Shown: piece after piece, positions 10,700 to 21,739 of the stretch
Layout: each line of letters begins with the position of its first letter
How positions within the stretch are numbered: the stretch's first letter is position 1
From: Tenrec ecaudatus
Taxonomy: Eukaryota; Chordata; Mammalia; Afrosoricida; Tenrecidae
NCBI RefSeq assembly: GCF_050624435.1
Contig: NC_134542.1
Span: 112,203,677-112,267,676, forward strand
Reading direction: 5' to 3'
Length of the DNA stretch: 64,000 nucleotides
Program-made: the position numbers and the translations under genes
Notes under the pieces: model-generated
Databases searched by the model: none
What the model was told of the DNA's origin: nothing
What the model saw: only the letters and a program-made list of their open reading frames with translations

Positions 10700-11500
10700 T
10701 TTAATATTATTAACTGGGAGTCAGTATACATATCATATCACAATTCCATAGTTCAATTATGTCCAGCAAAATTATACATTTGCCACCACAATCAGTTTCC
10801 AAACATAGCTTTTCTTTTTTTTTTGTAGTATGTATTTTTATTTTCAGGCGTCCAAATATCCCTTTAATGTAGATCGTATGTAGTATTGTGTGTGTGTTAT
10901 TGTTTGAAGTGAACTTGTTTGTCACAAGACTCCAAGTCCACATCAGTTTCACGTTCCTCCTTTTTTCTTTAAGCCCCTCAGACCACTGTTTAGGTTTGAG
11001 GGCGAAGGAATCTGGAGGGCAAACATAGCTTTTCAACATGGACTCCCTGACATCGTCTCCTTTCACCCAGCACCACCACTTGGGCAGAGTCAAATGTCCA
11101 GTTTTCTGGTCACCAGGCAAACTTGGGAACCATTACTGGTACATCAAGGACTTCTACCGTGTCTGTTTCATTTTCTTAGCTCAATCTCCCATCCGTGAGA
11201 TTGCCTTTAAAAATGGGGAAGCAAGAGTAAACACTGACTTTGTTGTTCCTAGTTAAAACTCAGTCTGATGGAGAACCTGTGCTAAGGTTGGGGAGTAGTC
11301 CTCAGATACCTATCTTCTCAGATATATCTTCTTTGTGGTGTACTCAAGGGACTGAGAATAGTTTGCTGTGGTCCCCTGTCTTTATGAGTCATAGGAGGCT
11401 TATTATTTTATCCTTACACAATCTGAGTTATCCCTTCAAGCATCTGTGCGCTGTCTTGAAATTGGTAGTGCTGCTGCTACGGATGTTGCAATAACAGCTG
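10700..11500 (-). mobile_element. Afrotherian L1 3' region, split by a retrocopy
   Basis: Outside the insert at 10815-11019, the sequence ('tgccaccacaatcagtttcc', then 'catggactccctgacatc' and 'ttgggcagagtc') follows an afrotherian L1 3' end on the minus strand. Boundaries are approximate and the 3' limit at 11500 is a guess. Confidence 0.4.
10815..11019 (-). pseudogene. 5'-truncated processed retrocopy of an unidentified RNA
   Basis: The insert is flanked by a perfect 15-base duplication, CAAACATAGCTTTTC, at 10800-10814 and 11020-11034. On the minus strand it ends with AATAAA at a normal distance before a poly(A) run (poly-T at 10815-10824), so it is a retrotransposed polyadenylated transcript, about 200 bp long. 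Its minus-strand frame includes SFALKPKQWSEGLKEKRRNV. I do not recognise the parent, and this frame may be untranslated region. Confidence 0.7.
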
Positions 11501-12673
11501 ACGATGTTCATTAGTTAGACTCTCGCGGGATGTATGGCTATAATATTTTCTTTTACTAATGGGCTCTAAAGGATTCAATATTGTACATTCTATACCTATA
11601 AGAAATCTTGATATTATACCCCCTCAGACTCAACACGTGAAGTATGAGCTTCAACTCGTTTAGCTAAATTGTTTAATAGTTCATTCCCTTGGTGTTAAAG
11701 ACATAGCAGGAAACTGGACGTTAAGTTCTTGGTTAAATGTTTGTTATTTTGCTTAGGGGGGAAATAGCGTAGTTCCTTTCTCCCACACAGACCTTAGTAA
11801 GAGCAGAGGCATTCTTTGCCTTCAAATGAAGGCCAACATTAATTTGACAATAGAGTCTCCCCGGAGTTTGTTCTCATGGAGCAATATTCACTTTTTTGCC
11901 TCCTTTGTACAATCTGAATATAATCGAGCTCCATTGCCACCTTTCTACACGTTTCTAGTCCTGCCTTTTCTTTGGCCAGTGTTAGAGCTCTTCCTTGCTG
12001 CTCAATGCGTTAAGGGCCTTTTATTTTATTTATTGTTTTAGTACCTAGAGACTTGCTCTTTATACATATAGACATTTTACGCTGTATTTGTAGCATTGTT
12101 TCCTCTCATTACAAAAAGCCTTCCCTTCTGCCCTCATTAATTACAACACTGCTGTTATTAATTTCTTTAAATTTAGGTTAATTTATTCGGACTTTTTGTA
12201 GAAAGTGACTGGGGTTGGAAGGCAACTCACAAAAAATGTTTAACTCGGCAATTGCTTTGGGAAGTAAGTGCTATAGGTAGGAGACATGAGGTAATTATAT
12301 GCTATGAGCCAACTCAATCATTTTATGTAAGCTAGGTCTTGAGACTGAGCTATATTAAAAGATAAATAGCCTCCAAAAATGAATTTTTTAAAATAGACTG
12401 AGTTGTAAAGGAGCGGCAGTGGAGGACTGATGGTGGAATGCTTGTGAAGACCAGTGTTCAGTGTCTAGCCAATACCCCTCATATGCAGAACTGCCCATCC
12501 ATTAGTGGTGTCTGGCCTATTATTGATGCTGAACAAGCTTTAGCATTACTTCCAGACTAAGATGGACTAGAAAGAAAGGGCTGGTAAGCTACTTCTCAAA
12601 ATTAACCAGTGGACATGCTATGGATCACACAATGGTATGATCTTACTGTTTATGATGTTGCCATGCGTTAAAG
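11501..12673. other. Intronic stretch without assigned repeats
   Basis: AT-rich, with no gene and no repeat that I can name. Confidence 0.45.
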
Positions 12674-12866
12674 CAGAGGTTCTCAACTTGTGGGTCGCAA
12701 CGCCTTTGGGGGGTCAGCTGTCCCTTTCACTGGGTTCGCCTGATTCATACCAGTAGCAAAATTACAGTTGTGAAGTAGCAACGAAAATAATTTAATGGTT
12801 GGGGGGTCACCACAGCATGAGGAGCTGTATGAAAGGGTCGCATCATTAGGAAGGGTGAAACCACTG
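12674..12866. mobile_element. SPIN-type nonautonomous hAT transposon
   Basis: This 193 bp element starts CAGAGGTTCTCAACTTGTGG and ends GGAAGGGTGAAACCACTG, imperfect inverted ends typical of SPIN. Internal landmarks also agree: 'gtgggtcgca', 'gaagtagcaacgaaaataat', 'ttggggggtcaccacagcatgagga', 'aaagggtcgc'. The flanking 8-mers, CGTTAAAG (12666-12673) and AGTTAGAG (12867-12874), match at 6 of 8 positions, as expected for a decayed hAT target duplication. SPIN is known as a family that moved horizontally between tetrapods; among afrotherians I know it from the tenrec. Confidence 0.85.
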
Positions 12867-13164
12867 AGTTAGAGACTAACTAGATAGCAGCGATTAACAA
12901 TAATACTGTGTCACTTCTGCCAACATTCCTCCATTCTAGGCCTTGAGTAAAGTGCCCTACTACCTCCCCTCATCTACAACGGACAGCCCGGGCAGCTCTA
13001 CACAAACCTGTGTGTGGCGTTCATATAAAAATATAAGAAGGGAAATGGTATTAGTTCATTCTCCCAAACACAATAACACAGAATCCGTAAGTTGGCCGGA
13101 GTCCTTGGGTAACAGAGGTGAGTTCCTGCAGGGTCTGAGCACCACTGCTTTACAATTCACAGTC

Positions 13165-13245
13165 ATAAGCTAGGCCATGAGCTCTTTGAAGGGAGAATTG
13201 CTGAATTATTCATCTGTGTGCCTCTAGGAAATATTTGAAAGCAAT
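13165..13245 (+). repeat. L2 LINE fragment
   Basis: 'gccatgagctctttgaagggagaattgctg...catctgtgtgcctc' follows the 3' end of mammalian L2. Short and old. Confidence 0.4.
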
Positions 13246-13364
13246 GTCACATACTGGAAAAGACTCGAGTTTGAATTAGATGGTAGCGCCTGGATGGTTC
13301 CCATAGGTAATATGGGTGGCTTCCAGCTGAAAGTTTAGAAGTTTAGTTCCACCAGAGTCCTTCT

Positions 13365-13464
13365 TAGAGGCAAGGAGGGCAAAACTTTGTCTTACATACT
13401 TTGGACATATTGTCAAGAGAGGCCAATCCCTGTAAAAAGACATCATGCTTGGTAAAGCGAAGTG
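13365..13464 (+). mobile_element. RTE LINE fragment
   Basis: 'gcaaaactttgtcttacatactttggacatattgtcaagagagg' and 'catcatgcttggtaaagcg' match the RTE segment downstream of the reverse transcriptase, also seen at 9290-9350 and 37000-37090. It is cut off by the LTR that follows. Confidence 0.7.
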
Positions 13465-13468
13465 CTAA

Positions 13469-13981
13469 TGTGTTAGTCTGGGTACTTTAGAGAAACAAAT
13501 CCACAGAAACTCATGCATAAGAGAAAGTTTTATATAAAGGGTAAGTGCACATCAAGAAAACATCCCAACCCAATGCTGCCCAAGCCCATAAGTCCAACAT
13601 TAACCCATATGTCCAGCACCAATCCACAAAGTCCTCTTCCATCTCACAAAACACACTCTATGATGCTGACTGCAGGGGGGAAGCTGAATCAGTGAATGTG
13701 TAAGCATCTCAGCACTGGCAGGGGTCTCCACACAGGTGCTCCAGCACCCAGGGCTGCATTGGGGTAGGTCCATGTGGCTTCTCCTCAGGGATGTCTTGCA
13801 GGAAGTGAGCCTTGCCAGCTGAAGCAGGGAACTGGCTAAGGCAGCTGCACCCTGGTCCGACCATCAGAAAGCAAGAGGCCCGAGAACTTGAAGGGCAAGG
13901 CTCACTGAGCCATTTATCTCTCCGCCCTTCAATTAACCCCACATGTGTTTATCGGACAGGTTGGCACAGTAAACTAACTCA
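13469..13981 (-). mobile_element. Solo LTR of an ERVL-type retrovirus
   Basis: The + strand starts TGTGTTAGTCTGGGTACTTT with 'agagaaaca' following, and ends 'aaactaactca'; inverted, this is the TG...CA layout of ERVL/MLT2-class LTRs. The flanks GCTAA (13464-13468) and GGTAA (13982-13986) match at 4 of 5 positions, consistent with a 5 bp duplication. No internal viral genes are present, so it is a solo LTR, inserted next to an RTE fragment. Confidence 0.7.
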
Positions 13982-14339
13982 GGTAACAAAAAAGAAGGCC
14001 TCGCTGAGCTGAAATGTGGCTGGCACACAGGGGTCCGGTGTGGGAACATTGTGATGAGGGTGCAGGGACCAGTGGTGCTTTCTGTTGATGTGCACAGACC
14101 TACTCTGGATTGAAACCCACCCGAGGGCACCTAATGAGAGCAACCAAGGTGCCTCGGAAGAGATCTGCGTCCGAAACAGCAGTCCTTGAAAATTCCAGGA
14201 AGTGCCATTCTCTCCTGGCACCTACGAGGCTGTCTGAAGCTTGGGGTAGAATTCAGTGGGCAACCGCTGGGGTTTGTTGTTGCTGCTGTTGTGGTCTTTA
14301 TGAATGATTTACAACCAGAGTTGGAAACCACTGTGATCC

Positions 14340-14480
14340 CCTGAGCCTGAGTTTCTCCATCTGTACAATGCAGCTAGTACCCACCTGGTCAAAGAACCAA
14401 CTCAAAGCAGCTAGTACCCACCTTGTCAAAGAACCAACTGACCCAGCAGGTGATGGGCATTCGGTGAGTGCTCCTTCCTG
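14340..14480 (-). repeat. MIR SINE with internal tandem duplication
   Basis: 'ctgagcctgagtttctccatctgtacaatg' is the core of MIR as usually written; 'ggtgagtgctcc' marks its other side. Between them a 37-base unit is repeated (14371-14407 and 14408-14444). Strand depends on convention. Confidence 0.65.
14371..14444. repeat. 37-base tandem duplication
   Basis: The unit starting CAGCTAGTACCCACCT and continuing to 'gtcaaagaaccaact' occurs twice head to tail. The first 32 bases differ at one site only (ctGg / ctTg), so the duplication is much younger than the MIR that holds it. Confidence 0.9.
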
Positions 14481-16460
14481 CCCAGCTGCTCTCCTCGTGT
14501 GCCCGGGGCACAGTGGTACCCAGAAGATACGGCAGCTCTTCCCCAGGATGTTCTTCCTCCCCTCACTTACATCCTCCTTTATTCCTAGTATTCCTGCTCT
14601 CTTTTAAACCCCCCTACTGTTTTCCCAAAGTGGACTTTTAAAATGCTTTCTTGAAGATTAATGCCTTTTATCACATCACTTTACACCGCCCTTCTCTTGG
14701 CCATTGGTTTCACTGCAGGCTAAGGAGATTGTTCGCTTCCATTATAAAATGAAGAAGCATCCATCCACTGTTTCATCCCCACTCACTCATCCAGCAGATT
14801 GCAAATTATTTTGGAATTACTTTAGCTGGTACACAGTTAAAATCCTTCCCATTTGACAACAGGGCTATTCCCTAATATATTTCCTATTTCATTGCATTTG
14901 CTTTTAAACCTCTCCCGCTACTCAAGGGGTATTACCATGAATAGTTTTACAATGGAGTCTGTTTACCAGGTTGACAGTTCTCCTAGCCTGCCTGCCTTGT
15001 TTTTCTTAAAACTCCTTCTCTACGTCTCTTTGAAACTGCCTTCATTCCAGGGCCATGGCAACTCCTGCTTGAGGCTCCAGGGGATGAGAGCAGATGTGAA
15101 ATTTCTCCTGCAGTTAGAAGATATCAGCACCACTGTGGTTCAGCCACGATATGAACCAACAGATAATTACTGTTTAAAATTAGTATTTTAATGAACCAAT
15201 TTTAGCAAATGTAAAGTAAAATCTCCCAGGCATTCGAGAAATAAGTAGGAGGGAGGACATTAGCTAAGAAGTCCAACAGACGGATGGTCAGCAGGTGCTG
15301 GGCTGATAGGGAGTTAAACCTTCCAGTTTTTATGTGCTGGGAGTTGGGCAGGGGTGCATATTTAAAACATAAATGCCTAAAGAGCCAGGTCAACTTTTAA
15401 TCTATCATAGATCTCCTGCTTCAATCAAAAACTTAAAATTAAATTTCCGTGCAAAATATTGGCGATAAATGCCTCATCTCTTTAAACCTAATGTCAAACC
15501 TCTCGTTTTCCCTCTCTGAAATGAATGGTGTTGTTAAATATTTATATGGCCTGACCTAACCGTCATTGTCAGCAATAGCATACACTGTTTCAGCAAAATA
15601 GAAGATTTAGAAACCAGATGTTCATAGGTAAAAAGATGGCTGAATTATTAAGATTTTTTTTAATTTTGCTGTTTAGAATGCTAACTATGTATTTACACAA
15701 GGCTTGCTTATTATGCAGCTTATTCAATTAAAGAAAACACTAGATAATGTGAAAAATGGCTTGAATGCTAGATGAAAATAGACTCTAAGATGCATCTCTG
15801 CGGAGTTAATAAAGGCAGCTTGACTCTCTTTTCCAGCGCTCACTTGCTTGGGGAACGTGGAATACTTGCTTAAACTCTCTGTGTCCTGATCGCTCAGCTG
15901 CAAAATGAGGTTATTACCATTTGCCTCGACGTGACTTAGTGGTTTGTAGGGAACAGAATCTGCAATGTCCTCAAAGAACAGAGACCAGCAAAAGGAAGTA
16001 TTCTGTTCTTATCCTGGGACTGAATGGGATAATATTGAATGGGACAGCGGTATACTCATATATGGGGTGATCTGAAGAAAATCTGTCATCTAGCACACAG
16101 CCTTCATGTATTTCTTAATGTGTTTCAGATTCCTGGAGAATTTTGAATTCATGTTTGCTAGTAACAAGAAAATAAACATGAGCATGTTTCCACAGACCAA
16201 TAGGGAGGAGGCCTACTCATCGAGACCGCTGACCAAGTCTCATCTCTGCACATGTTGCTCTCTGCCCCCACACCCACCTAACCTCAGTAGCTAGTATTTA
16301 TTTCTCCCAGAGGCCTGGCAAAACACGATCTACAATCTGTTCTCAGTCCGCCACCACCACAGGCCAGCGCCATTAACATACCGTACATATATTCCAGCCC
16401 TGTTTGCTTGTTCTCCTTCCTGCCCTCAGACCAGGCCCATGCTCCCAAACACTGAATATC
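14481..16460. other. Intronic stretch with one MIR-like relic
   Basis: No gene is visible. Near 15845-15985 'cttgcttaaactctctgtgtcctgatcgctcagctgcaaaatgagg' resembles MIR. The rest has no repeat that I can name. Confidence 0.45.
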
Positions 16461-16630
16461 TCTAGCAGCCCTGTTGGACAAAGTAGAACTGTGCCATCGG
16501 GTTTCCTGGGCCATCCATCTCTAAGGAAGCAAGCGGCCTCATCGGTCTGCCACAGAGTAGCTAGTGAGTTTGAAATCGCCAACCTTTTGGTCAGCAGCCT
16601 AATGCTTAACTGGCTGCACCAGCAGGCTTC
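16461..16630 (-). repeat. Type A/B AfroSINE, diverged
   Basis: 'gttggacaaagtagaactgtgccatcggg', 'gtagctagtgagtttgaaatcgccaacc' and 'cttaactggctgcaccagcagg' give tail, inverted B box and inverted head. Confidence 0.7.
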
Positions 16631-16717
16631 TGTGGACACTGCTCCAACAGGGAGAAAAAGACAAGGACAAAGACTGTTGGCTGTCTAGACTGCTCCAACT
16701 TTTGATGACACCACTGG

Positions 16718-16955
16718 GTGGAGGTGCCATCGGGTCGGCTCTGACTCACAATGGCCGGGTACGTGATCGGATGGAACACTGTGGGGTCCTGCGCCGTCCT
16801 TGGAGTTGTTCTTATGTTTAGCCATTGTTGCAAGCACTGTGTCAGTCCATCCTGTCAAGAACCCGCCGAATTTTTCTTTGCCCCTATTCTTAGCATGATG
16901 TCTTTCTCCAGGGACTGGTCTCTCCGGACAGTCTGTCCACAGTAAGTGAGATGAA
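16718..16955 (-). mobile_element. RTE LINE 3' end
   Basis: Begins with the tail shared with SINEs ('ggtgccatcgggtcggctctgactcacaatgg') and continues into RTE sequence ('ctgtgtcagtccatcc', 'gcatgatgtctttctccagggactggtc', 'cagtctgtccacagtaagtgag'). Confidence 0.75.
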
Positions 16956-17081
16956 CTACCTATACTTTTTTTTTAAAAAGGGCCAAGGCCTCAAGCCCAA
17001 CGCATAACCCAATATTGCCGCCAGGGCATCTATAACTATTCAGCACACTGCCATCAAGTAGATTCTGACAACCCTATAAAA

Positions 17082-17242
17082 CCAAACTCGCCGCCATCAA
17101 CTCCTAGTGACTCTGGGTTTCTGAAACTGTAACTGTGTAGGGGAGTAGAAAGCCCAGTCTTTCTCCCGAGAAGTTACTGGTGGTTTTGAACTGCCGACTA
17201 TGCGGAGTGCAGCCCAATGAGTAACCACTACACAATGCGAGC
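17082..17242 (-). repeat. Type A AfroSINE
   Basis: 'ccaaactcgccgccatcaac', 'gaaagcccagtctttctcccg', 'ggtggttttgaactgccgac' and 'aaccactacacaatgcgagctc' mark tail through head. A partial SINE tail (17045-17081) precedes it. Confidence 0.75.
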
Positions 17243-17511
17243 TCTTAGCAACCCTATAGAACAGGGTCAAACTGTGGGTTTCCAAGACTAACACTTTTCC
17301 CCCCGACATTTTTGTTGGCACATGATTAAATATCCTACAACTTAACAGTTCAATCATTCGATCATATCAAGGCACATAGTACACTCACCACCACATTGAT
17401 CTTGATGGGAGTAAAAAGCCTTATTTTTCACCGTAGAGGAGCAGCTCGTGGTTTCGAACTGCTGGCTTTGCAGTTAGCAGCCCAATGTGTAACCACATCA
17501 CGGATGGGCTC
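17243..17511 (-). repeat. Type A AfroSINE split by about 105 bp
   Basis: The SINE tail half (17243-17300, 'agcaaccctatagaacaggg') and head half (17408-17511, 'gtggtttcgaactgctggc', 'aaccacatcacggatgggctc') are separated by AT-rich sequence I cannot name. Confidence 0.65.
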
Positions 17512-18312
17512 AGACCTCCACCCTGTCGGTTAGCACCTAAGCTATTGGGACAAGAAACTGGGCAGCTGTGCTCACCGTCTGCAGGACCCAGACTCTCCCT
17601 CACAGGGCTCCTGAATTAGCTAATGCGCAAAGTAAACGGGGTGTCTCACCTTCTCGCTCCATACTCTATTAGGGTGACTTATCTTAATAGACAATTCACA
17701 GTTTACCAACTGGTTACCTAGGTTGTATTGTTTATTTTCTCTGTTTGCAGAGCTCCACCCTGGGGCCAAACGTGATTGGATAAGGAATGAGCCTTCCATT
17801 GTCTTTATCTCCCAGGGCCATAGGCCAGCATTTTTATTGTAGTAAACATTTTTACATCTTCTACCCACAAGGGACTAAGATTTATATTTTATTGACCACT
17901 GCAGAATGGGTCAGAATTCTTTCTAATTTTCTCTACTCATATAGTTAATACTTTGTTAAATGTTGTTGACTAATTTGATATGTACATATATGTGTGTAAA
18001 TATATACATTATTAACATTTTATCACTGTTCATGATAACACTGACTATGATATTATAGGTATTAAGCCTAGTAAAAGCTATGCACACCAAATTGGCTAAG
18101 CACTTAATTGCTTACTGTCCAGGCATTAAATGAGGTACTTTGAGTCCCAAAATGCATTACCCTTTTCAATTTCACCAGAAACTAGACCACTAAATGAGTT
18201 TCCTTAGGTAGAAGGTCAATCAACCTGTTAAGGATAAATCTTAGCATATATTTAGTTAAAATATTATATAGGAGAGACAGTTATTAAAGTTATACATTAG
18301 ACATAACCAAAC

Positions 18313-18518
18313 TAACCAAAAAAACCTCACCACCCTAGAGACATCTCCAGCTCACGGCAACCCTATAGGGCAGAGTAGAATTTCCCCTGTGAGTTTTCCA
18401 GACTAAATCTTTACAGGGAGAGAAAATCTTGATTTTTCTCCCTCAGAGTGCCTGGTTTCCAACTGCCAACCTCTTGGAGAGGGGCATCACACAGAACCTC
18501 CGACATGACCAGAGGTCC
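18313..18518 (-). repeat. Type A AfroSINE, full length
   Basis: From 'ccaaaaaaacctcaccaccc' through 'caaccctatagggcagagtagaa' to 'ccgacatgaccagaggtcc'. All modules are present in order. Confidence 0.75.
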
Positions 18519-18754
18519 TTGAATATTAAATATGTAGGGAGGAAATTACCAATGATCTTTCTACCTAATCGTAACCTGTAAACATTTAAAAATATCTATT
18601 CTAACTTCTTTTGACTTTTTTTTAATTCTAGAATAGTCGGAAAAATAACTTTTCGTGTTTTTAAAAAATTTAACATTATAGAAAAAAACCCCAAAATTTT
18701 CTATGTTATCCAAAGGGGTCCCGAGATGAGTGAAATGATTAACATGCTCTAAAA

Positions 18755-18905
18755 CTAACCCAAAGATTGGAGGCTGAGTGTCCCAGAAATCAGTTTGAAG
18801 AAAGGCCTGGCAATCTACTTCCCAAAAATCAGCAATTGAAAACCCCACAGATCACATCTCTACCCTGGAACTGTTTGAGTCACAGTCAACTTGAGGACAA
18901 TGGTA
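18755..18905 (+). repeat. Type B AfroSINE, body and tail
   Basis: 'gaagaaaggcctggcaatctacttcccaaaaatcagcaattgaaaaccc' followed by 'gagtcacagtcaacttgagg' is the type B body in sense. The tRNA-like head is worn. Confidence 0.7.
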
Positions 18906-19249
18906 CCACTTGTCATTAACTTAGAAGACCATATCATTGTAAAATGCAGGATACTAAGGTTTTTGCATGAACATATCAGAATAACTTGACAACTTTTGGA
19001 GATTTCAGTTGTTTATCGTTGTGTAACTAACACTGTGAAAAGCATCCTTGAGCCTACATCAGGGAAGGATTTAGGAAATGTTCCTAAGACCAGGACTTCA
19101 GAAGTGCAATTATTTAATTAAAGGGAATGTGTCATTTTAAGGCTTTGTTTTTCATCTTAAAATAGTTCTCTAGAATTCTCTTCTGGTTTATACTGCCACA
19201 AGAAAGTGGCAAAATATCCAGCATCAGATAGTCACATTTTAAACAATTT

Positions 19250-19900
19250 ATTTGTTAACACCCACCTCCTTTTTTTTCTTCTCCAGATTGTATATCCTGC
19301 CTAACTTATCTAGAAAGACATGCAGAGACAATAATAAGCACAAAAACAAGAGAGACCAAAACAAAACAACAAAAGAAAACAAAATAACAACAATAAAAAA
19401 ACACCAATAACAAAAAAAGAAAAGCCTATAAATAGTTCAAGGTCTGGTTTTTAACCTTGAGCAGTATTTTCGGGTTGAGTCTGATGGGTTGCCATGCCTT
19501 GGCCCCAAAGTCTATTTTTGGTATTCCCCGAGGACTTCATTGCTCTGCTCCCCTTGCTATTCTGTTGCATGCCCTTAGTGTTCTCCTTCAGTGTGGTGGG
19601 ACCAGATCAGGCATAATTCCTTCACTGTGTCTCCAGTGTTGTACCCCATAGGCCGATGAGTCAGTGAAGGATGTTGTATCTCGTAGTGGGACCGGCCATA
19701 TGGTCCTCTCTGTGCATTGGCTGCTCTGAGCAGGGATATTGTCCTCAAGGTTTGGTGGGCCAGGATGTGCTCCACACTCCCTCCCCTTTCAGCTCCCATG
19801 TGCTCTGATCAGACTTGTCCCTCTCCCCGAACTGTGGCTTCAGTGCTATCCTCTGGAGTGAATTCTTGAGGTGTGTGTCAGGGGGGGGGGCTGTCCCCTT
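19250..19900 (-). mobile_element. L1 3' region (probable)
   Basis: An A-rich tract (19330-19420) and the following 'cttgagcagtattttcgggttgag', 'tggtgggaccagatcaggc' and 'ggacttcattgctc' agree with my memory of a tenrec L1 3' untranslated region read on the minus strand. No second copy in the window lets me test it. Confidence 0.4.
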
Positions 19901-20355
19901 ATATCACCACTGTATTGTAATAAAAGTTATACGAACAACTAATATAATGATTTAAAAATTTTTGTTTTTATATATTTTGTATTAGCTAATGTTTTAATCA
20001 CAAAAAGCATGTGATATACTTGCTTGATTGCCAGAGACAACCAGTTAATGTTACACTATTGCCTGTTAAAAAATTCAAATGAGTATATAAACTCTTAAAA
20101 TAAGTATAGATGCATAATTCTCCCCATCTAATATTTTACTTTTCATATTGATAAGTATTCTGTCCTTACATATTTAATGGATTCTCCATATGGTTATAGT
20201 TTTAATTCTTGTATTAAATATATAGTATATTTAGAGTCTCACTTTTGCTGTTATGAATAGCTCTATAATTAACACATTTGTACATATAACTTCTTTTAAA
20301 TGTTTAGTATACTTTGGGGAAGTATAGTTTACAAGTAGCAGAAAACTACTTATGG

Positions 20356-21720
20356 TATGGCCTTACTGGATACTCACCCTCATGATCACTGAAGACATTG
20401 GTGCTAGAGCAAAGTCAGGTGAAGAAATCAGATGGTGCCCAGCTACCAGAAAGAAGAACATCTGGGGTCTTAAAGCTTTGTCTTCAAACAAACAGCCATC
20501 TAAATAGAGCACCAGCTGAGTCCACATTGAAGAAGTGCATTCGTCTGTGTGATCCAAGGACTATAATTAATAAAATCCAATTCCAAAGAAGGGATTGGTA
20601 TTAGAGCTTAAATTCTGTACACTCAGTTTGCAAAAAGCTAAAGATGACAGCGGAAGCCCATAACCCATTTGCAGAGTACCCGTGTGGATTAGACTTCAAT
20701 GGATCACTTCCAGCAATAAACCAGGTATGTTACACAGGGTTCTCTAGAGAAACAAAATTAGGACACTTAGGATTTTATATGTATATATCGCGAAGGAATA
20801 TAACAGCTAATTGGTCCACACAGAGGACTCAGTTCAACTCATTTCCATGGAACAGTTAATATACTGGAAGTCCTTCAACTCATGAGGGCTGCTGGGTCCA
20901 AGGCAAAGGAAGCAGACAGCTGAGTCTTTCCTAGCACAATGCAGGCAGTCTGGTCACAGGCAGCAAGCAGCAGGAGGGTGACCAACAGTCAGCAGCTCAG
21001 GAGCTTAACAAAGCAGGTCGATGGGATATCAACTTCAAGCAATGCAAGCCAACAGGTATGCAAGCTGACAGGATCCAACAGCCTCAAGCTCAAGCGATAT
21101 ATATATCCACAGCATGGCAAAACAGGTCTAAAAGGAACCTCAAGCTCTAGCGACACAATCACCAGGTTGGCTGTCCCACAGGTAGTGTAGGTCATAAGTT
21201 GAGGCAGAGAACTAGTTACAGCAGCCACATGCTGGTCCTATCACCAGAGAACAAGAGGCAGTGTCTCCTGCCTCCAAGGAGGAAAATATAGAAATTCCCA
21301 GAATCCTCACGGAAAGACCATGCCCACCCAGAGACCTCACTGGCTATGACCCAATTGACAGACTAGACTTCATCCGTTCACTCTTAATCCTCTCAGGTCC
21401 CAAATTGACACCAGATTATGTAACTACCACACCAGGGATATGAGTGACTTTGCTATTAGACAGAAAACATCATGTAGTCAGTTATGGCAGATGCCGTTAG
21501 ATAAACAGGTAACACTCGTTTGCTCTCCCGTTTGACCCATTTTAAATTTGTTCCAGTTTTTAAATATCTTCTGCTCTTTTCATGTTTTTCTCTGTTTCAT
21601 TTGACATAGTTCGGGGTTTCCTTTATTTCTTGTTTTGTTTTACATGTTATTTTATGTACGAAATCCAGGATAGATAATCTATGGAGAGAGTAAACGGATT
21701 GCCTAGGGGGCTTGCAGAAG
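20356..21720 (+). mobile_element. Older L1 3' region split by a solo LTR
   Basis: 20370-20560 is a diverged copy of the module at 21795-21985 ('actgaagacatt', 'agaaatcagatggtgcc', 'ggggtcttaaagctt', 'aacaaacagccatct', 'tgtgtgatc'). After the LTR at 20726-21431 the sequence continues with a T-rich stretch like that at 36215-36350. Confidence 0.6.
20726..21431 (-). mobile_element. Solo ERVL-type LTR with perfect 5 bp duplication
   Basis: The 706 bp element is flanked by CCAGG at 20721-20725 and 21432-21436. Inverted, it starts TGTGGTAGTTACATAATCTG and ends with 'tttgtttctctagagaaccctgtgtaacata', the layout of ERVL-class LTRs; its last dinucleotide is TA rather than CA, probably a mutation. No gag, pol or env sequence adjoins it. 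It shares only the 'ctctagagaaacaaa' block with the LTR at 13469, so it is a different subfamily. Confidence 0.75.
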
Positions 21721-21739
21721 GGGTTGGGGAACAATGACT

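Noticed and set aside
10710-11120. 136-codon minus-strand open frame
   Set aside because: It runs across the retrocopy and both flanks, so it cannot be one gene; only the retrocopy part may derive from a transcript.
17301-17407. AT-rich insert in a SINE as a possible new element
   Set aside because: No inverted ends, tail or target duplication could be found, and no second copy in the window.
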